Shown piece after piece: positions 26,964 to 35,785 of a stretch of DNA of 64,000 nt. The stretch covers positions 2,418,001 through 2,482,000 of the forward strand of contig NZ_CP101134.1 in assembly GCF_024296865.1 (NCBI RefSeq), in the 5' to 3' direction. The position numbers and the translations under genes were made by a program. Origin of the DNA: Sphingobacterium sp. LZ7M1 (GTDB taxonomy: Bacteria; Bacteroidota; Bacteroidia; Sphingobacteriales; Sphingobacteriaceae). Positions within the stretch are counted from its first letter, which is position 1; every line of letters begins with the position of its first letter. Below the pieces are notes generated by a model. That model ran no database searches. It saw only the letters and a list, made by a program, of their open reading frames with translations, and had not been told where the DNA came from.

Positions 26964-28280
26964 ATGAACAAGATATTATTAATCATTCAAAGAGAATATT
27001 TAAGTAGGGTCAAGAAAAAATCCTTCCTGCTCACTACTTTTCTGGTGCCTCTATTTTTCATAGGGATGTATGTTGGTGTATTCTTTTTGACCAAAAAGAG
27101 TTTCGAAGACTCCAAAGCATTGATATATGTAGTCGACAACACTAAAGAAGTCGGTCAACAACTCAAGAATACAGATCAGATTACATTTACCCAATCCACC
27201 CAAGAACTCAATCAGCAGATCCAGGAAATCAAGGACCTTGATGGAAATACCAATATCCTCATGATCCCTGATGACTTTTATCAAACCCACCATATTGAAT
27301 TCCTTTCTTCCGGAAAACCGAATATTGGCACCAAATCCGCAGTAGAATCACAACTGGAGGATATCTTGCTAAATTATCAGTACAAGGAACTCAATATAGA
27401 CGCCTCCAAGATCAAAAGCATCGACACAAAGATCAAGACTGCTGCTAAAGAAATCACAGCCTCAGGTGAAGCCAAAGACAGTGATACAAGGATTGCAATG
27501 GGAATTGCCATGGCGCTCTCCGTATTGATCTATTTATCCCTTTTCCTTTATGGAGCCCAGGTGATGCGGGGAATTATTGAAGAAAAATCAAACCGGATCA
27601 TTGAAGTCATTATTTCTTCTGTCAAACCCTTCCAATTGATGATGGGAAAGATAATCGGGATCGGCTTGGTAGGCATCACCCAATTCGTCCTTTGGATTAT
27701 CCTAAGTTTTGGATTGATCAGCATTGCTTCCAATACCTTGATCGATAAATCTGACTTTCAAAAAGAAATGATGCAGAATGCGCCACAAGGTGCTGAAATC
27801 CAAATGGACAATAATTCCATCATTACTGAAATCAGTACTGCAATGGACGCTGTAAATATCCCAGAACTTTTGATAACGTTCTTCTTGTTCTTTATTGGAG
27901 GATATATGCTATATAGCGCACTGTTTGCAGCAGTGGGTTCAGCTGTAGATAATGAAACAGAGGCCAATCAGTTCACGATGCCCATTACAACACCTTTATT
28001 ATTGGCCTACATCCTATCTTTCGGCGTACTGGTCAATAATCCGCATGGTCCAATTGCGACTTGGTTGAGCTTTATCCCGCTGACCTCCCCTATTGCTATG
28101 CTGGTTAGGATTCCTTTTGGCGTGCCAACTTGGCAAATCATCGTATCCTTTATCCTGCTCGTCGCCGGATTTATTTTCACGACTTGGGTTGCGGCAAGGA
28201 TATACCGTATCGGTATTCTGATGTACGGCAAGAAAGCCAGCTTTAAGGAACTTATTAAATGGTTCCGATACAAAAGTTAG
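26964..28280 (+). CDS. ABC-2 type exporter permease (NatB-like)
   Basis: This 438-residue membrane protein has one N-terminal span (about 24-46), a large extracytoplasmic domain to about residue 170, then five or six C-terminal spans. This is the layout of NatB/ABC-2 permeases. MRGIIEEKSNRIIEVIISSVKPFQLMMGKIIG is the recognisable membrane-entry region (about 200-232). It works with the ATPase encoded 14 bases upstream and ends before a clear terminator. Confidence 0.88.
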   Translation: MNKILLIIQREYLSRVKKKSFLLTTFLVPLFFIGMYVGVFFLTKKSFEDSKALIYVVDNTKEVGQQLKNTDQITFTQSTQELNQQIQEIKDLDGNTNILMIPDDFYQTHHIEFLSSGKPNIGTKSAVESQLEDILLNYQYKELNIDASKIKSIDTKIKTAAKEITASGEAKDSDTRIAMGIAMALSVLIYLSLFLYGAQVMRGIIEEKSNRIIEVIISSVKPFQLMMGKIIGIGLVGITQFVLWIILSFGLISIASNTLIDKSDFQKEMMQNAPQGAEIQMDNNSIITEISTAMDAVNIPELLITFFLFFIGGYMLYSALFAAVGSAVDNETEANQFTMPITTPLLLAYILSFGVLVNNPHGPIATWLSFIPLTSPIAMLVRIPFGVPTWQIIVSFILLVAGFIFTTWVAARIYRIGILMYGKKASFKELIKWFRYKS

Positions 28281-28298
28281 CAACCAAAAAGATACATT

Positions 28299-28347
28299 TT
28301 AAAAGCCCTTCTGAAAGTTAATTTTAGGAAGGGCTTTTAAATTTTTT
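28299..28347 (+). terminator. Rho-independent terminator after the ABC exporter operon
   Basis: AAAAGCCCTTC (28301-28311) pairs with GAAGGGCTTTT (28328-28338), followed by ATTTTTT. Confidence 0.88.
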
Positions 28348-28389
28348 ATACCTTTACCATCGCTGTAATTAAATACAAACAGAATTCAA

Positions 28390-29574
28390 ATGACTGATAA
28401 AATTAATCTGTCGGTATTCAAGAAGTTCTTCTCCTCGAATACATCCGGCGGTATACTACTTTTTTTATGTGTTGTGATCTCCCTGATCATTGCAAACACC
28501 TCCTCCTCAACCGCATTCAATGAGCTTTTACAAGTTAAATTAGGTTTCGAAAACGAAACCATCCAACTACGCTACAGCCTTAAGCAATGGATTGATGATG
28601 GTTTGATGGCCATTTTCTTTCTTTTGGTAGGCCTGGAAATAAAACGTGAACTGGTGGAAGGCGAACTTTCCTCCCCTAAAAATGCAATATTGCCTATTTT
28701 GGCTGCTGTTGGTGGTGCCATTGTTCCGGCCGTAATCTATACCATTTTTAATCATGACCAAGCTTCACATCACGGTTGGGGTATTCCAATGGCAACTGAT
28801 ATTGCCTTTGCTCTGGCCATTATATCCCTACTCGATAAACGAGTTCCACCAAGCCTGAAAATATTCCTGGCTGCCTTGGCCATTGTCGATGACCTCTTGG
28901 CAATCTTGGTCATTGCCATCTTTTATTCTACGGAACTGCATTACACCTATTTGCTATACGCCGCAGGTATTACCGGATTATTGGTAGTTTTCAATCGTAC
29001 CGGTGTAAAAAGCGTTTGGGCCTATATTATCCCAGGACTCTTCATTTGGTACTTTATCCATCACTCTGGAATCCACGCTACCATTGCCGGTGTATTGGTT
29101 GCCATGACCTTGCCAACAACACCGGATGCAACAGAATCCCCATTGGAAAAACTGGAACATGCGTTGGCAAATCCAGTAAATTTTATCATTATTCCTCTTT
29201 TTGCCCTGGTCAACACCAATATTACCATCCATAGTGAAATGGTCCACGGCCTCAATACACCACTTGGGTTAGGAATTATCCTAGGACTCTTCTTCGGAAA
29301 GACCATTGGAATCTACCTGACCACCTGGATCTGTGTAAAAACCAAATTGGCCAATCTCCCAGATATGGCCGGATGGAAACACATGATCGGCGTAGGTATG
29401 TTGGGTGGTATTGGATTTACCATGTCTATCTTCATCTCCATGCTTTCCTTCAAAGACCCTGTATTTATAGAAGAAGCAAAATTCGCAGTTCTCATAGGTT
29501 CATTAATATCAGGTACTTGCGGGTATTTATACCTATCCTTTGTGGCAAAAAAAGATAAATTTAAAGTTGATTAA
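28390..29574 (+). CDS. nhaA: Na+/H+ antiporter NhaA
   Basis: This 394-residue membrane protein exchanges internal sodium for external protons. It has about twelve hydrophobic spans. The paired aspartates of the ion site are in LAIVDDLLAILVI near residue 160, and GWGIPMATDIAFALAI near residue 130 is a family signature. Length is typical. It is monocistronic and ends at a small hairpin. Confidence 0.96.
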   Translation: MTDKINLSVFKKFFSSNTSGGILLFLCVVISLIIANTSSSTAFNELLQVKLGFENETIQLRYSLKQWIDDGLMAIFFLLVGLEIKRELVEGELSSPKNAILPILAAVGGAIVPAVIYTIFNHDQASHHGWGIPMATDIAFALAIISLLDKRVPPSLKIFLAALAIVDDLLAILVIAIFYSTELHYTYLLYAAGITGLLVVFNRTGVKSVWAYIIPGLFIWYFIHHSGIHATIAGVLVAMTLPTTPDATESPLEKLEHALANPVNFIIIPLFALVNTNITIHSEMVHGLNTPLGLGIILGLFFGKTIGIYLTTWICVKTKLANLPDMAGWKHMIGVGMLGGIGFTMSIFISMLSFKDPVFIEEAKFAVLIGSLISGTCGYLYLSFVAKKDKFKVD

Positions 29575-29600
29575 AAAATAGACGTTACAACGTCCTTTTT
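29575..29600 (+). terminator. Terminator-like hairpin after nhaA
   Basis: GACGT and ACGTC arms around 29581-29594 are followed by CTTTTT. Confidence 0.6.
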
Positions 29601-29610
29601 GCATATATAT

Positions 29611-29660
29611 TAAAAGAATGCGCGCTTATATAAAATAATATGCGCGCATTCTACTTTTAA
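29611..29660. other. GC-rich hairpin in the nhaA-ribE gap
   Basis: AGAATGCGCGC (29615-29625) pairs with GCGCGCATTCT (29642-29652) in very AT-rich surroundings. Role unknown; it could be a second terminator. Confidence 0.5.
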
Positions 29661-29750
29661 TAAATATTATATTCAATCGGATTATCGTTATGGGAAATAT
29701 TAAGCTACAGATATCTGGAAATTTATAAGGAAAAAAGGCCATAAAAAAAA

Positions 29751-29810
29751 TAAAGCTTGAGTCAATCGGGCGACTGCTCAAGCTTTAAAAAATAACCTCT
29801 TTTATGAGGT
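29751..29810. other. Two consecutive hairpins in the nhaA-ribE gap
   Basis: TAAAGCTTGAG (29751-29761) pairs with CTCAAGCTTTA (29777-29787). A smaller ACCTC/GAGGT hairpin follows at 29795-29810. No gene overlaps them. Confidence 0.5.
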
Positions 29811-29942
29811 AATCAACCTAAACCTAAGACAAAGATAGAGATTTACTTATATAAATTCCAAATTTATTGAAGGATTTAAACCGTATTCTTGTATATAAAA
29901 TATTTAACTTGTTGGAAATCAGGAGAATAAAATTAAAAAAAT

Positions 29943-30002
29943 AAAGGTTTTCAAACGGGGAGAATGAAAACCTTTAATAACCAATTATAAACCTAAATTA
30001 TG
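29943..30002 (+). promoter_or_regulatory. Leader element A: hairpin with CGGGGAGA loop plus conserved tail
   Basis: An 11-bp stem (AAAGGTTTTCA 29943-29953 with TGAAAACCTTT 29965-29975) presents a loop containing CGGGGAGA. It is followed by TAACCAATTATAAACC and TAAATTATGA. The same architecture and tail recur at 62412-62470. It lies 120 bases before ribE; the function is unknown. Confidence 0.6.
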
Positions 30003-30121
30003 ATACCACAAAGATAGTGTACATTTTACACATATGCAAATCTTTTTTAAAATATTTTTTCAACCCTGCCCGTTTAGGAAGAAAATTGTTTATATTATAT
30101 TTGAAAAAAACATTCAGAAAT

Positions 30122-30712
30122 ATGTTTACAGGCATTATAGAAACTTTAGGAACGGTTAAGAAAATTGAGTTGGAACAAAGCAACATTCATTACTTCATCG
30201 AATCGCCCATATCCCCTGACCTTAAAATCGACCAGAGTGTTTCCCACAACGGCGTATGTTTAACAGTGGTCGGTATTGAAGAAAATACCCATCAGGTTAC
30301 GGCGATTCATGAAACACTTGAAAAAAGTAATCTAGGAAAACTCAAAGTTGGCGATATAGTGAATCTTGAAAGATGTGTCAAAGTGGATGGACGATTGGAT
30401 GGACATATTGTTCAAGGCCATGTGGACCAAACCGCCATCTGTACCGCCGTTGAGCCTCAGGAAGGAAGTGTCGTATATACTTTTGAATATGATGCCGCTT
30501 TGAATAACCTGACTGTAGAAAAAGGATCCATTACCGTAAATGGCATCAGCTTAACAGTAGTGAATTCTGGCAAGAATAGCTTTTCCGTAGCAATTATCCC
30601 CTATACACTGGATAACACCAACCTCAAAACCATCGAGATTGGCTCCACCGTCAATCTGGAATTTGATATCCTTGGTAAGTATGTAAGCAAACTGCTCGCT
30701 ATGAGACAATAA
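30122..30712 (+). CDS. ribE: Riboflavin synthase, alpha subunit
   Basis: This 196-residue enzyme dismutates two 6,7-dimethyl-8-ribityllumazine molecules to riboflavin. I placed the start at the ATG giving MFTGIIE, the canonical N-terminus, rather than 35 codons upstream. Two homologous beta-barrel halves are visible, with repeated SLTV/CLTV and GHIVQGHVD elements. I see no FMN riboswitch in the leader. The stop lies just before a terminator shared with oxyR. Confidence 0.94.
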   Translation: MFTGIIETLGTVKKIELEQSNIHYFIESPISPDLKIDQSVSHNGVCLTVVGIEENTHQVTAIHETLEKSNLGKLKVGDIVNLERCVKVDGRLDGHIVQGHVDQTAICTAVEPQEGSVVYTFEYDAALNNLTVEKGSITVNGISLTVVNSGKNSFSVAIIPYTLDNTNLKTIEIGSTVNLEFDILGKYVSKLLAMRQ

Positions 30713-30715
30713 AAA

Positions 30716-30752
30716 AAAATGGGCTTTTATATTGAAAAGCCCATTACTTCTT
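30716..30752. terminator. Bidirectional terminator overlapping the oxyR stop codon
   Basis: AATGGGCTTTT (30719-30729) pairs with AAAAGCCCATT (30735-30745), with A and T runs outside. The oxyR stop codon at 30727-30729 lies within the stem. Confidence 0.88.
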
Positions 30753-31668
30753 TTTTGCGTTTTGTCTTAAATTTCTCCGGTACAATATTCAGGATTTCAT
30801 TCTTCAACATGTTTATCGCATGTTTCTTGACGTAATTCTGCGGTGTCACCAAGCTGATCTCCCGCACTGGCTCCGGATTCCGGAAATAGCGAACATGCGC
30901 CAATTGATCTTCATCATAGTTGGAAATACTCATCTCTGGAAGGATCGTCAGACCGCCATTGAGATCTACCATCCGCTTCAACGTTTCTACACTGCCCGTA
31001 TTATAATCAAAGGTACCTTCTTTAGATTGGTTGTGCTTGAAATTACAGATATTCAAGACCTGACCCCGCATACAATGTCCTTCATTCAATAGCCATAGCT
31101 TTTCACTGGAAATATCCTCCACATTGATCATTTTCTTTTCATAAACAGAACTGCGATCCGATACATAGGCTACAAAAGTTTCATAAAACAACGGAATTTC
31201 CTGGATTCCCGGATCATGTAATGGTGTAGAAAGGATTCCACAGTCCAGTGTACCTATCTTTAATTCCTGAATGATCTGATCCGTTGTATATTCCCAGATC
31301 TGCAATTTCAACTTGTTGTATTTCTTCATGAAATTCGAAATCACGTTCGGCAATAAATAAGGAGCAACAGTCGGGATTACCCCTATCTTTAGATCTCCAG
31401 CTAACTCGCCCCTTTCAGCTTGCAGTATCTCGGAGATCTTTTTGCTCTCCGTTAGGACTGTACGCGCTTGCTCGATGATCTTTTCCCCAATTTCAGTGGG
31501 TACCACGGGCTGCCGACTTCTATCGAAAATCTTTACACCCAATGATTCTTCTAATTTTTGGATCTGCATGCTCAAAGTGGGTTGGGTTACAAAACATTTC
31601 TCAGCAGCAGCCACAAAGCTTCTATAGGTATCGACGGCAATTATGTATTCTAATTGGACTAGGGTCAT
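30727..31668 (-). CDS. oxyR: Hydrogen peroxide-sensing LysR-family regulator OxyR
   Basis: This 313-residue regulator has an N-terminal LysR winged helix (QLEYIIAVDTYRSFVAAAEKC; VTQPTLSMQIQKLE) and a substrate-type effector domain. The redox cysteines Cys199 and Cys208 occur in GHCMRGQVLNIC, at exactly the numbering of the enterobacterial OxyR pair. In the family, peroxide forms a disulfide between them and activates antioxidant genes. None of those genes is adjacent. Confidence 0.93.
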   Translation of the reverse strand: MTLVQLEYIIAVDTYRSFVAAAEKCFVTQPTLSMQIQKLEESLGVKIFDRSRQPVVPTEIGEKIIEQARTVLTESKKISEILQAERGELAGDLKIGVIPTVAPYLLPNVISNFMKKYNKLKLQIWEYTTDQIIQELKIGTLDCGILSTPLHDPGIQEIPLFYETFVAYVSDRSSVYEKKMINVEDISSEKLWLLNEGHCMRGQVLNICNFKHNQSKEGTFDYNTGSVETLKRMVDLNGGLTILPEMSISNYDEDQLAHVRYFRNPEPVREISLVTPQNYVKKHAINMLKNEILNIVPEKFKTKRKKEVMGFSI

Positions 31669-31687
31669 GTTATAAATTTTAACTATA

Positions 31688-31695
31688 CAAATGTA
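31688..31695 (-). promoter_or_regulatory. Putative -7 box for oxyR
   Basis: The minus strand reads TACATTTG, matching TAnnTTTG, about 20 bases before the oxyR ATG. Confidence 0.5.
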
Positions 31696-31739
31696 ATGAA
31701 GTTATTATGCCATTTAGAATCCTAACTTAAAAAGGACAT

Positions 31740-31776
31740 AAAACAAACAAAGCCCGGGAATCCCCAGGCTTTGTGT
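31740..31776 (-). terminator. Terminator-like hairpin after the 102-residue unknown gene
   Basis: ACAAAGCC (31747-31754) pairs with GGCTTTGT (31767-31774), with additional GGG/CCC pairing inside. The minus-strand 3' side is T-rich. Confidence 0.65.
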
Positions 31777-31792
31777 TAATCAACAGCTCATT

Positions 31793-32101
31793 TTAATGAT
31801 GATGCTGCTTGTATTTCATTTCTAAATCTAAAATTATATCCCTCTTTTTACCTTCGATCAATGATAGGTTTCCGGCAACAAATACGCCCTTCTCCCCTGT
31901 CTTGGTATTCCGGATACCATAGACCGATGATTCATCTGCCGGATCTGACTCGCCTTCATAGCGATAAAGCACATCAATTTCATAAACTGCAGCCTCATCC
32001 GAAAGTTTATCAAACTCAACATTATAATCAATTGAATACCCATTCTTCGACAGATTATCTAAAGCTTCTGTCATTGTTGCATATTTAAATGTTTTATCCA
32101 T
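31793..32101 (-). CDS. Small conserved Bacteroidota-type protein (often mislabelled as a PRPP synthetase)
   Basis: This 102-residue soluble protein begins MDKTFKYATMTEALDNLSKNGYS. It resembles short Bacteroidota proteins that carry the name phosphoribosylpyrophosphate synthetase in databases. It has no PRPP-binding loop and is about a third of the size of a true synthetase, so I treat that name as an error. The acidic central part and a C-terminal KYKQHHH are notable; the three histidines could bind metal. Function is unknown. Confidence 0.7.
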   Translation of the reverse strand: MDKTFKYATMTEALDNLSKNGYSIDYNVEFDKLSDEAAVYEIDVLYRYEGESDPADESSVYGIRNTKTGEKGVFVAGNLSLIEGKKRDIILDLEMKYKQHHH

Positions 32102-32184
32102 TTTATATTCTTAATGTACGTTTCTTTAAAAACACATAACTTTGGCTATTGTTTCAAAATGATCATTAAATTTATTACCTCACT

Positions 32185-32988
32185 ATGGCTCACACACCTC
32201 CCCCAGCAAAAAATACAGCTTCAGAAGCTTTTGAAAGATTACTCGAAGTCCTGAATACATTAAGGATTGAATGTCCTTGGGACAAAAAACAGACTATGGA
32301 ATCTTTAAGGCACCTGACCATTGAGGAGCTGTATGAACTTACAGATGCTATCCTTGAAAAAGACTATGAAGAAATAAAAAAAGAGCTGGGTGATATAATG
32401 ATGCACTTGGTATTTTATGCTCGAATTGCAGCGGAAGAAAACAGGTTCAACATCGTAGATGTCCTAAACGCGGTATGTGACAAACTGATCATACGACATC
32501 CGCACATCTATTCGGATACGGAAGTAAAGGATGATGAAGATGTGAAACAGAACTGGGAAGCCATCAAACTTAAAGAAGGAAACAAATCCGTCCTTCAGGG
32601 AGTACCGCAAAGCCTTCCAGCTCTGGTTAAAGCTTATCGGATACAAGATAAGGTTCGTGGTGTAGGATTTGATTGGGAAGATAAAACCGAAGTCTGGAAT
32701 AAAGTCGAGGAAGAATTAACGGAATTCAAAGCTGAATTTGACCTTAAAAACGGAACTATCAATGCGGAAAAAGCGGAAGAGGAATTTGGTGATCTTCTAT
32801 TCTCCTTGATCAATTATGCTCGACATATCGGTATCAATCCGGAAAATGCATTGGAAAAAACCAATAAAAAATTTATCCATCGTTTTACCTATCTAGAAAC
32901 CCAAGCGGCCAAGAACGGACAGGTATTAAAGGACATGACACTGGAAGAAATGGATGTGTACTGGAACGAAGCTAAAAAGCTGAAATAA
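32185..32988 (+). CDS. mazG: Nucleoside triphosphate pyrophosphohydrolase MazG
   Basis: This 267-residue enzyme hydrolyses (d)NTPs to monophosphates and pyrophosphate and cleans the nucleotide pool. Two MazG domains are visible. The first has ECPWDKKQTMESLRHLTIEE and the metal site ELGDIMMHLVFYAR; the second has EEELTEFKAEF and EEFGDLLFSLINYAR. Length is typical of the two-domain form. It stands alone, so a toxin-antitoxin (mazEF) link is not indicated. Confidence 0.94.
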   Translation: MAHTPPPAKNTASEAFERLLEVLNTLRIECPWDKKQTMESLRHLTIEELYELTDAILEKDYEEIKKELGDIMMHLVFYARIAAEENRFNIVDVLNAVCDKLIIRHPHIYSDTEVKDDEDVKQNWEAIKLKEGNKSVLQGVPQSLPALVKAYRIQDKVRGVGFDWEDKTEVWNKVEEELTEFKAEFDLKNGTINAEKAEEEFGDLLFSLINYARHIGINPENALEKTNKKFIHRFTYLETQAAKNGQVLKDMTLEEMDVYWNEAKKLK

Positions 32989-33040
32989 TTGTACTTGTGT
33001 TTTTTTCTTGATAACTTTAATACGGTACAAAACCTGTCGT

Positions 33041-34210
33041 ATGCAAATTATTTTGAAGCTCCTTAAATGGTTGGGAATCGTCATTGTGTCGGTTCTCCTC
33101 ATCGCCGTTGTGTATTTATATGCCACCGGAAAAGACTTCCTGCTCAAAGGGGTCTATGTCACTTACCTACATGGCCATAAAACGGCCTATCTCGATGATT
33201 ACCGCTTTTTCGACAACCATGAAATTGAAACCGGAACCCCGCAGCCCTGGAACATCTCCAAAGAATATAATAGCATTAAAATAACCGATAGCTTGAGGAG
33301 CATTCATGACCGATGGAAATCTGTGGCCTATATGATCATCCATAAAGACAGTATCTGGTTTGAAGAGTATTATGGAGGATATTCTGATTCCTCCCGATCC
33401 AACTCTTTCTCCATGGCCAAAAGCATGGTCGCCGCCCTCTTGGGAAAAACAATTGAAAGCGGACAGGTAAAGAGCCTGCAACAGAATGTCAAGGATTTTG
33501 TTCCAGAACTGATCGGCCCCTATGCAGACTCACTTAAAATGGTTGACCTCGTTTCCATGAGCTCCGGCATGAAATGGGACGAAAGCTATTACGACCCTTT
33601 TTCCATCACAACTAGATTGTACTTTGATAAAGATATCGTTGGAACTTTAGACCAGCTTCCCATCAACAACCAACCGGGACAAAAGTTCATCTATAAAAGC
33701 GGAGATACCCAATTACTTGGAATAGCGTTACAACGAGCTACAAAAAAGAGCTTATCGGAATTGCTTTCCCAATATTTCTGGAAGCCAATGGGAGCTGAGC
33801 ATACTGCACTTTGGCAGGTTGACAGCAAAAAATACGGAATTGAAAAAGCCTATTGCTGTGTAGCCTCCAATGCCCGCGACTTTGCCCGATTCGGCAAATT
33901 GTACATGGACCACGGAAACTGGAATGGTCAGCAGCTTTTGGACTCTGCCTATATCAAACAATCTGTCACCAATACCTTTGCAGACTCTCCGGAATATGGA
34001 TATGGCTGGTGGATTGGTAAATACAAGGACAAAGATTATTTCTATATGGATGGCCACCTTGGCCAATATGTTATTTCGATCCCGCAGGATGACCTGATCA
34101 TTGTTCGTTTAGGTCATGGCATCGGTGGCAAGCCAAGATCCAATCCAGGTTCCGCATTCTATAATTTCATTGACCAAGCCTATATCATGCTTGGCGACAG
34201 AATCAAATAA
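33041..34210 (+). CDS. Beta-lactamase-fold serine hydrolase, membrane-anchored
   Basis: This 389-residue protein has one N-terminal hydrophobic span (about 8-27) and a class C beta-lactamase-like domain. The nucleophile motif is Ser124-Met-Ala-Lys127 (SxxK), followed by YKSGDTQ and a GHLGQYV triad. The family contains esterases, peptidases and 6-aminohexanoate-dimer hydrolases. Antibiotic hydrolysis is not implied. I chose ATG 33041 over the TTG 33 bases upstream. The substrate is unknown. Confidence 0.82.
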   Translation: MQIILKLLKWLGIVIVSVLLIAVVYLYATGKDFLLKGVYVTYLHGHKTAYLDDYRFFDNHEIETGTPQPWNISKEYNSIKITDSLRSIHDRWKSVAYMIIHKDSIWFEEYYGGYSDSSRSNSFSMAKSMVAALLGKTIESGQVKSLQQNVKDFVPELIGPYADSLKMVDLVSMSSGMKWDESYYDPFSITTRLYFDKDIVGTLDQLPINNQPGQKFIYKSGDTQLLGIALQRATKKSLSELLSQYFWKPMGAEHTALWQVDSKKYGIEKAYCCVASNARDFARFGKLYMDHGNWNGQQLLDSAYIKQSVTNTFADSPEYGYGWWIGKYKDKDYFYMDGHLGQYVISIPQDDLIIVRLGHGIGGKPRSNPGSAFYNFIDQAYIMLGDRIK

Positions 34211-34256
34211 AATTACCCAAACTACTGAATTAAAGCAGTTTTAAAGATAATATTTG

Positions 34257-34264
34257 TATTTTTG
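34257..34264 (+). promoter_or_regulatory. Putative -7 box directly before the HAD gene
   Basis: TATTTTTG fits TAnnTTTG, with only five bases to the ATG, which suggests a leaderless transcript. Confidence 0.4.
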
Positions 34265-34269
34265 CCCCA

Positions 34270-34938
34270 ATGAAAGAATTAGCCGTCATCTTTGATATGG
34301 ATGGTGTAATTGCCCACACTAATCCATACCACGCCAAAGCCTTTGAAGCATTTTTTGATAAGTACCAAATCCCTTATTCCGATGAGGAATTTGAAAAACA
34401 TATGTATGGCAAACATAACAGCTATATATTTACCCACTTCTTTAAAAGACCCATTGCTGGACAGGAACTTTTAAACCTTGAAATGGAAAAAGAAGGCCTG
34501 TTCAGGGAAATATATAAAGTGGAAGCGAAACCAATCCCCTTCCTTCCAGATTTCTTGAGCAACTTAAAAGACAACGATATTAAACTGGGAGTTGCGACCT
34601 CTGCTCCACGTGCTAATATGGACTTGATATTGGACGCCCTGGACATCCGTAGTTTCTTTAAGTCAACCCTCGGATCCGAAAATGTGGAACTGCACAAACC
34701 TCATCCTGAAGTTTACCTGAAATCAGCAAATAACCTGAATATGGATCCGCAAAACTGTTTTGTGTTTGAAGATTCTTTTTCCGGTGTTACTGCTGGTCTA
34801 AATGCCAATATGAATGTCATTGGGGTCCTAAGTTCCCATAAGAAAGAAGATCTGCCTGTTTGTCTCGAATATATCGACGACTATAAATACATGAATGTCG
34901 ACAGGCTAAAATCACTTTACAAAGAGAATGTGGGATAA
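34270..34938 (+). CDS. HAD-superfamily phosphatase, beta-phosphoglucomutase-like
   Basis: This 222-residue protein has the HAD motif FDMDGVIAHT (Asp nucleophile near residue 10), a helical cap, a motif II serine/threonine in GVATSAPRANMD, and motif IV VFEDSFSGVTAG. This pattern matches the beta-phosphoglucomutase/GPH-like subfamily acting on small phosphorylated sugars. The exact substrate is not clear. It overlaps the downstream permease gene by 11 bases, so the two may work together. Confidence 0.87.
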   Translation: MKELAVIFDMDGVIAHTNPYHAKAFEAFFDKYQIPYSDEEFEKHMYGKHNSYIFTHFFKRPIAGQELLNLEMEKEGLFREIYKVEAKPIPFLPDFLSNLKDNDIKLGVATSAPRANMDLILDALDIRSFFKSTLGSENVELHKPHPEVYLKSANNLNMDPQNCFVFEDSFSGVTAGLNANMNVIGVLSSHKKEDLPVCLEYIDDYKYMNVDRLKSLYKENVG

Positions 34939-35701
34939 TGCATTAGAACTGATCCCATCTCCAGCTGCATGGATACTCTACTTTTTCTGTGCCATGCTCA
35001 TTGGCGTTTCTAAAACCGGCATCCAGAACGTAGGAACTTTTACGATCCCAATGTTTGCTCTTCTTTTTGGAGCCAAATTTTCTACAGGGATCGTTCTGAT
35101 TCTCCTCTGCATGGCAGATCTCCTTGCGGTGATCTATTATAGGAAACAATTTATTTGGTCCGAAATTAAATCCATGCTCCCCTTTTCCATGATCGGACTT
35201 TTTATAGGTCTCTTTGTCGGAGAATATATTGACGATGGCACCTTTAAGTTTATCATGGGGGCCTGTATCTTCATCTCCGTCCTGTTGATGATCTGGGGAA
35301 CCAACAAAGCCAAGAAAAACCATGACGCTAGGGATTTCACCGACAATTGGTGGTATTCTCCTTCCTTCGGTCTCTTGGTCGGATTCTCAACGATGATCGG
35401 AAATGCCGCAGGTCCAGCCCTCACCATTTACCTGCTGACCCGCAAGCTCAACAAAGTAACCTTGGTCGCAACCGGAGCTTGGTTTATCATGATCCTCAAC
35501 TTCTCCAAGATACCCCTCCAGCTTTTTGTCTGGAAAAACCTGACCTGGGAAGGCATCATCCTAAATTGCCTTGCCATTCCTTTTATCCTGCTAGGAGGCT
35601 ACATCGGCATAAAACTGGTCAAGATCATTCCTGAAAAAGAATTTAAGATCGTCATTCTGGCATTGGTGATTATATCATCGCTGATGTTGATGTTTGGGTG
35701 A
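34928..35701 (+). CDS. TauE/SafE (TSUP) family membrane permease
   Basis: This 257-residue integral membrane protein has about eight spans in two repeats, including MLIGVSKTGIQNVGTFTIPM and GFSTMIGNAAGPALTIYLL. The family exports sulfite or organosulfonates or transports related anions. The sulfur link is only suggestive here, since the sulfate operon is 30 kb away. The start overlaps the HAD gene. A 7-bp microsatellite follows the stop within four bases. Confidence 0.87.
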   Translation: MWDNALELIPSPAAWILYFFCAMLIGVSKTGIQNVGTFTIPMFALLFGAKFSTGIVLILLCMADLLAVIYYRKQFIWSEIKSMLPFSMIGLFIGLFVGEYIDDGTFKFIMGACIFISVLLMIWGTNKAKKNHDARDFTDNWWYSPSFGLLVGFSTMIGNAAGPALTIYLLTRKLNKVTLVATGAWFIMILNFSKIPLQLFVWKNLTWEGIILNCLAIPFILLGGYIGIKLVKIIPEKEFKIVILALVIISSLMLMFG

Positions 35702-35704
35702 TTT

Positions 35705-35769
35705 TAGACATAAGACATAAGACACAAGACACAAGACACAAGACACAAGACACAAGACATAAGACATTA
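35705..35769. repeat. 7-bp microsatellite (ACAYAAG)n
   Basis: About nine tandem copies of ACATAAG/ACACAAG start four bases after the tauE-like stop. Five consecutive ACACAAG units lie in the middle. The copy number is likely to vary between strains. Confidence 0.9.
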
Positions 35770-35785
35770 GAGCATTTTCACCATC

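Noticed and set aside
29575..30121. FMN riboswitch upstream of riboflavin synthase
   Set aside because: The conserved RFN sequence blocks were not found. The hairpins seen have a different architecture.
31793..32101. Phosphoribosylpyrophosphate synthetase
   Set aside because: The protein has only 102 residues and no PRPP-binding signature. The name appears to be a database error for this family.
33041..34210. Antibiotic resistance beta-lactamase
   Set aside because: It has the fold and SxxK motif of the family, but is membrane-anchored and closer in style to esterase/peptidase members. Resistance is not supported.
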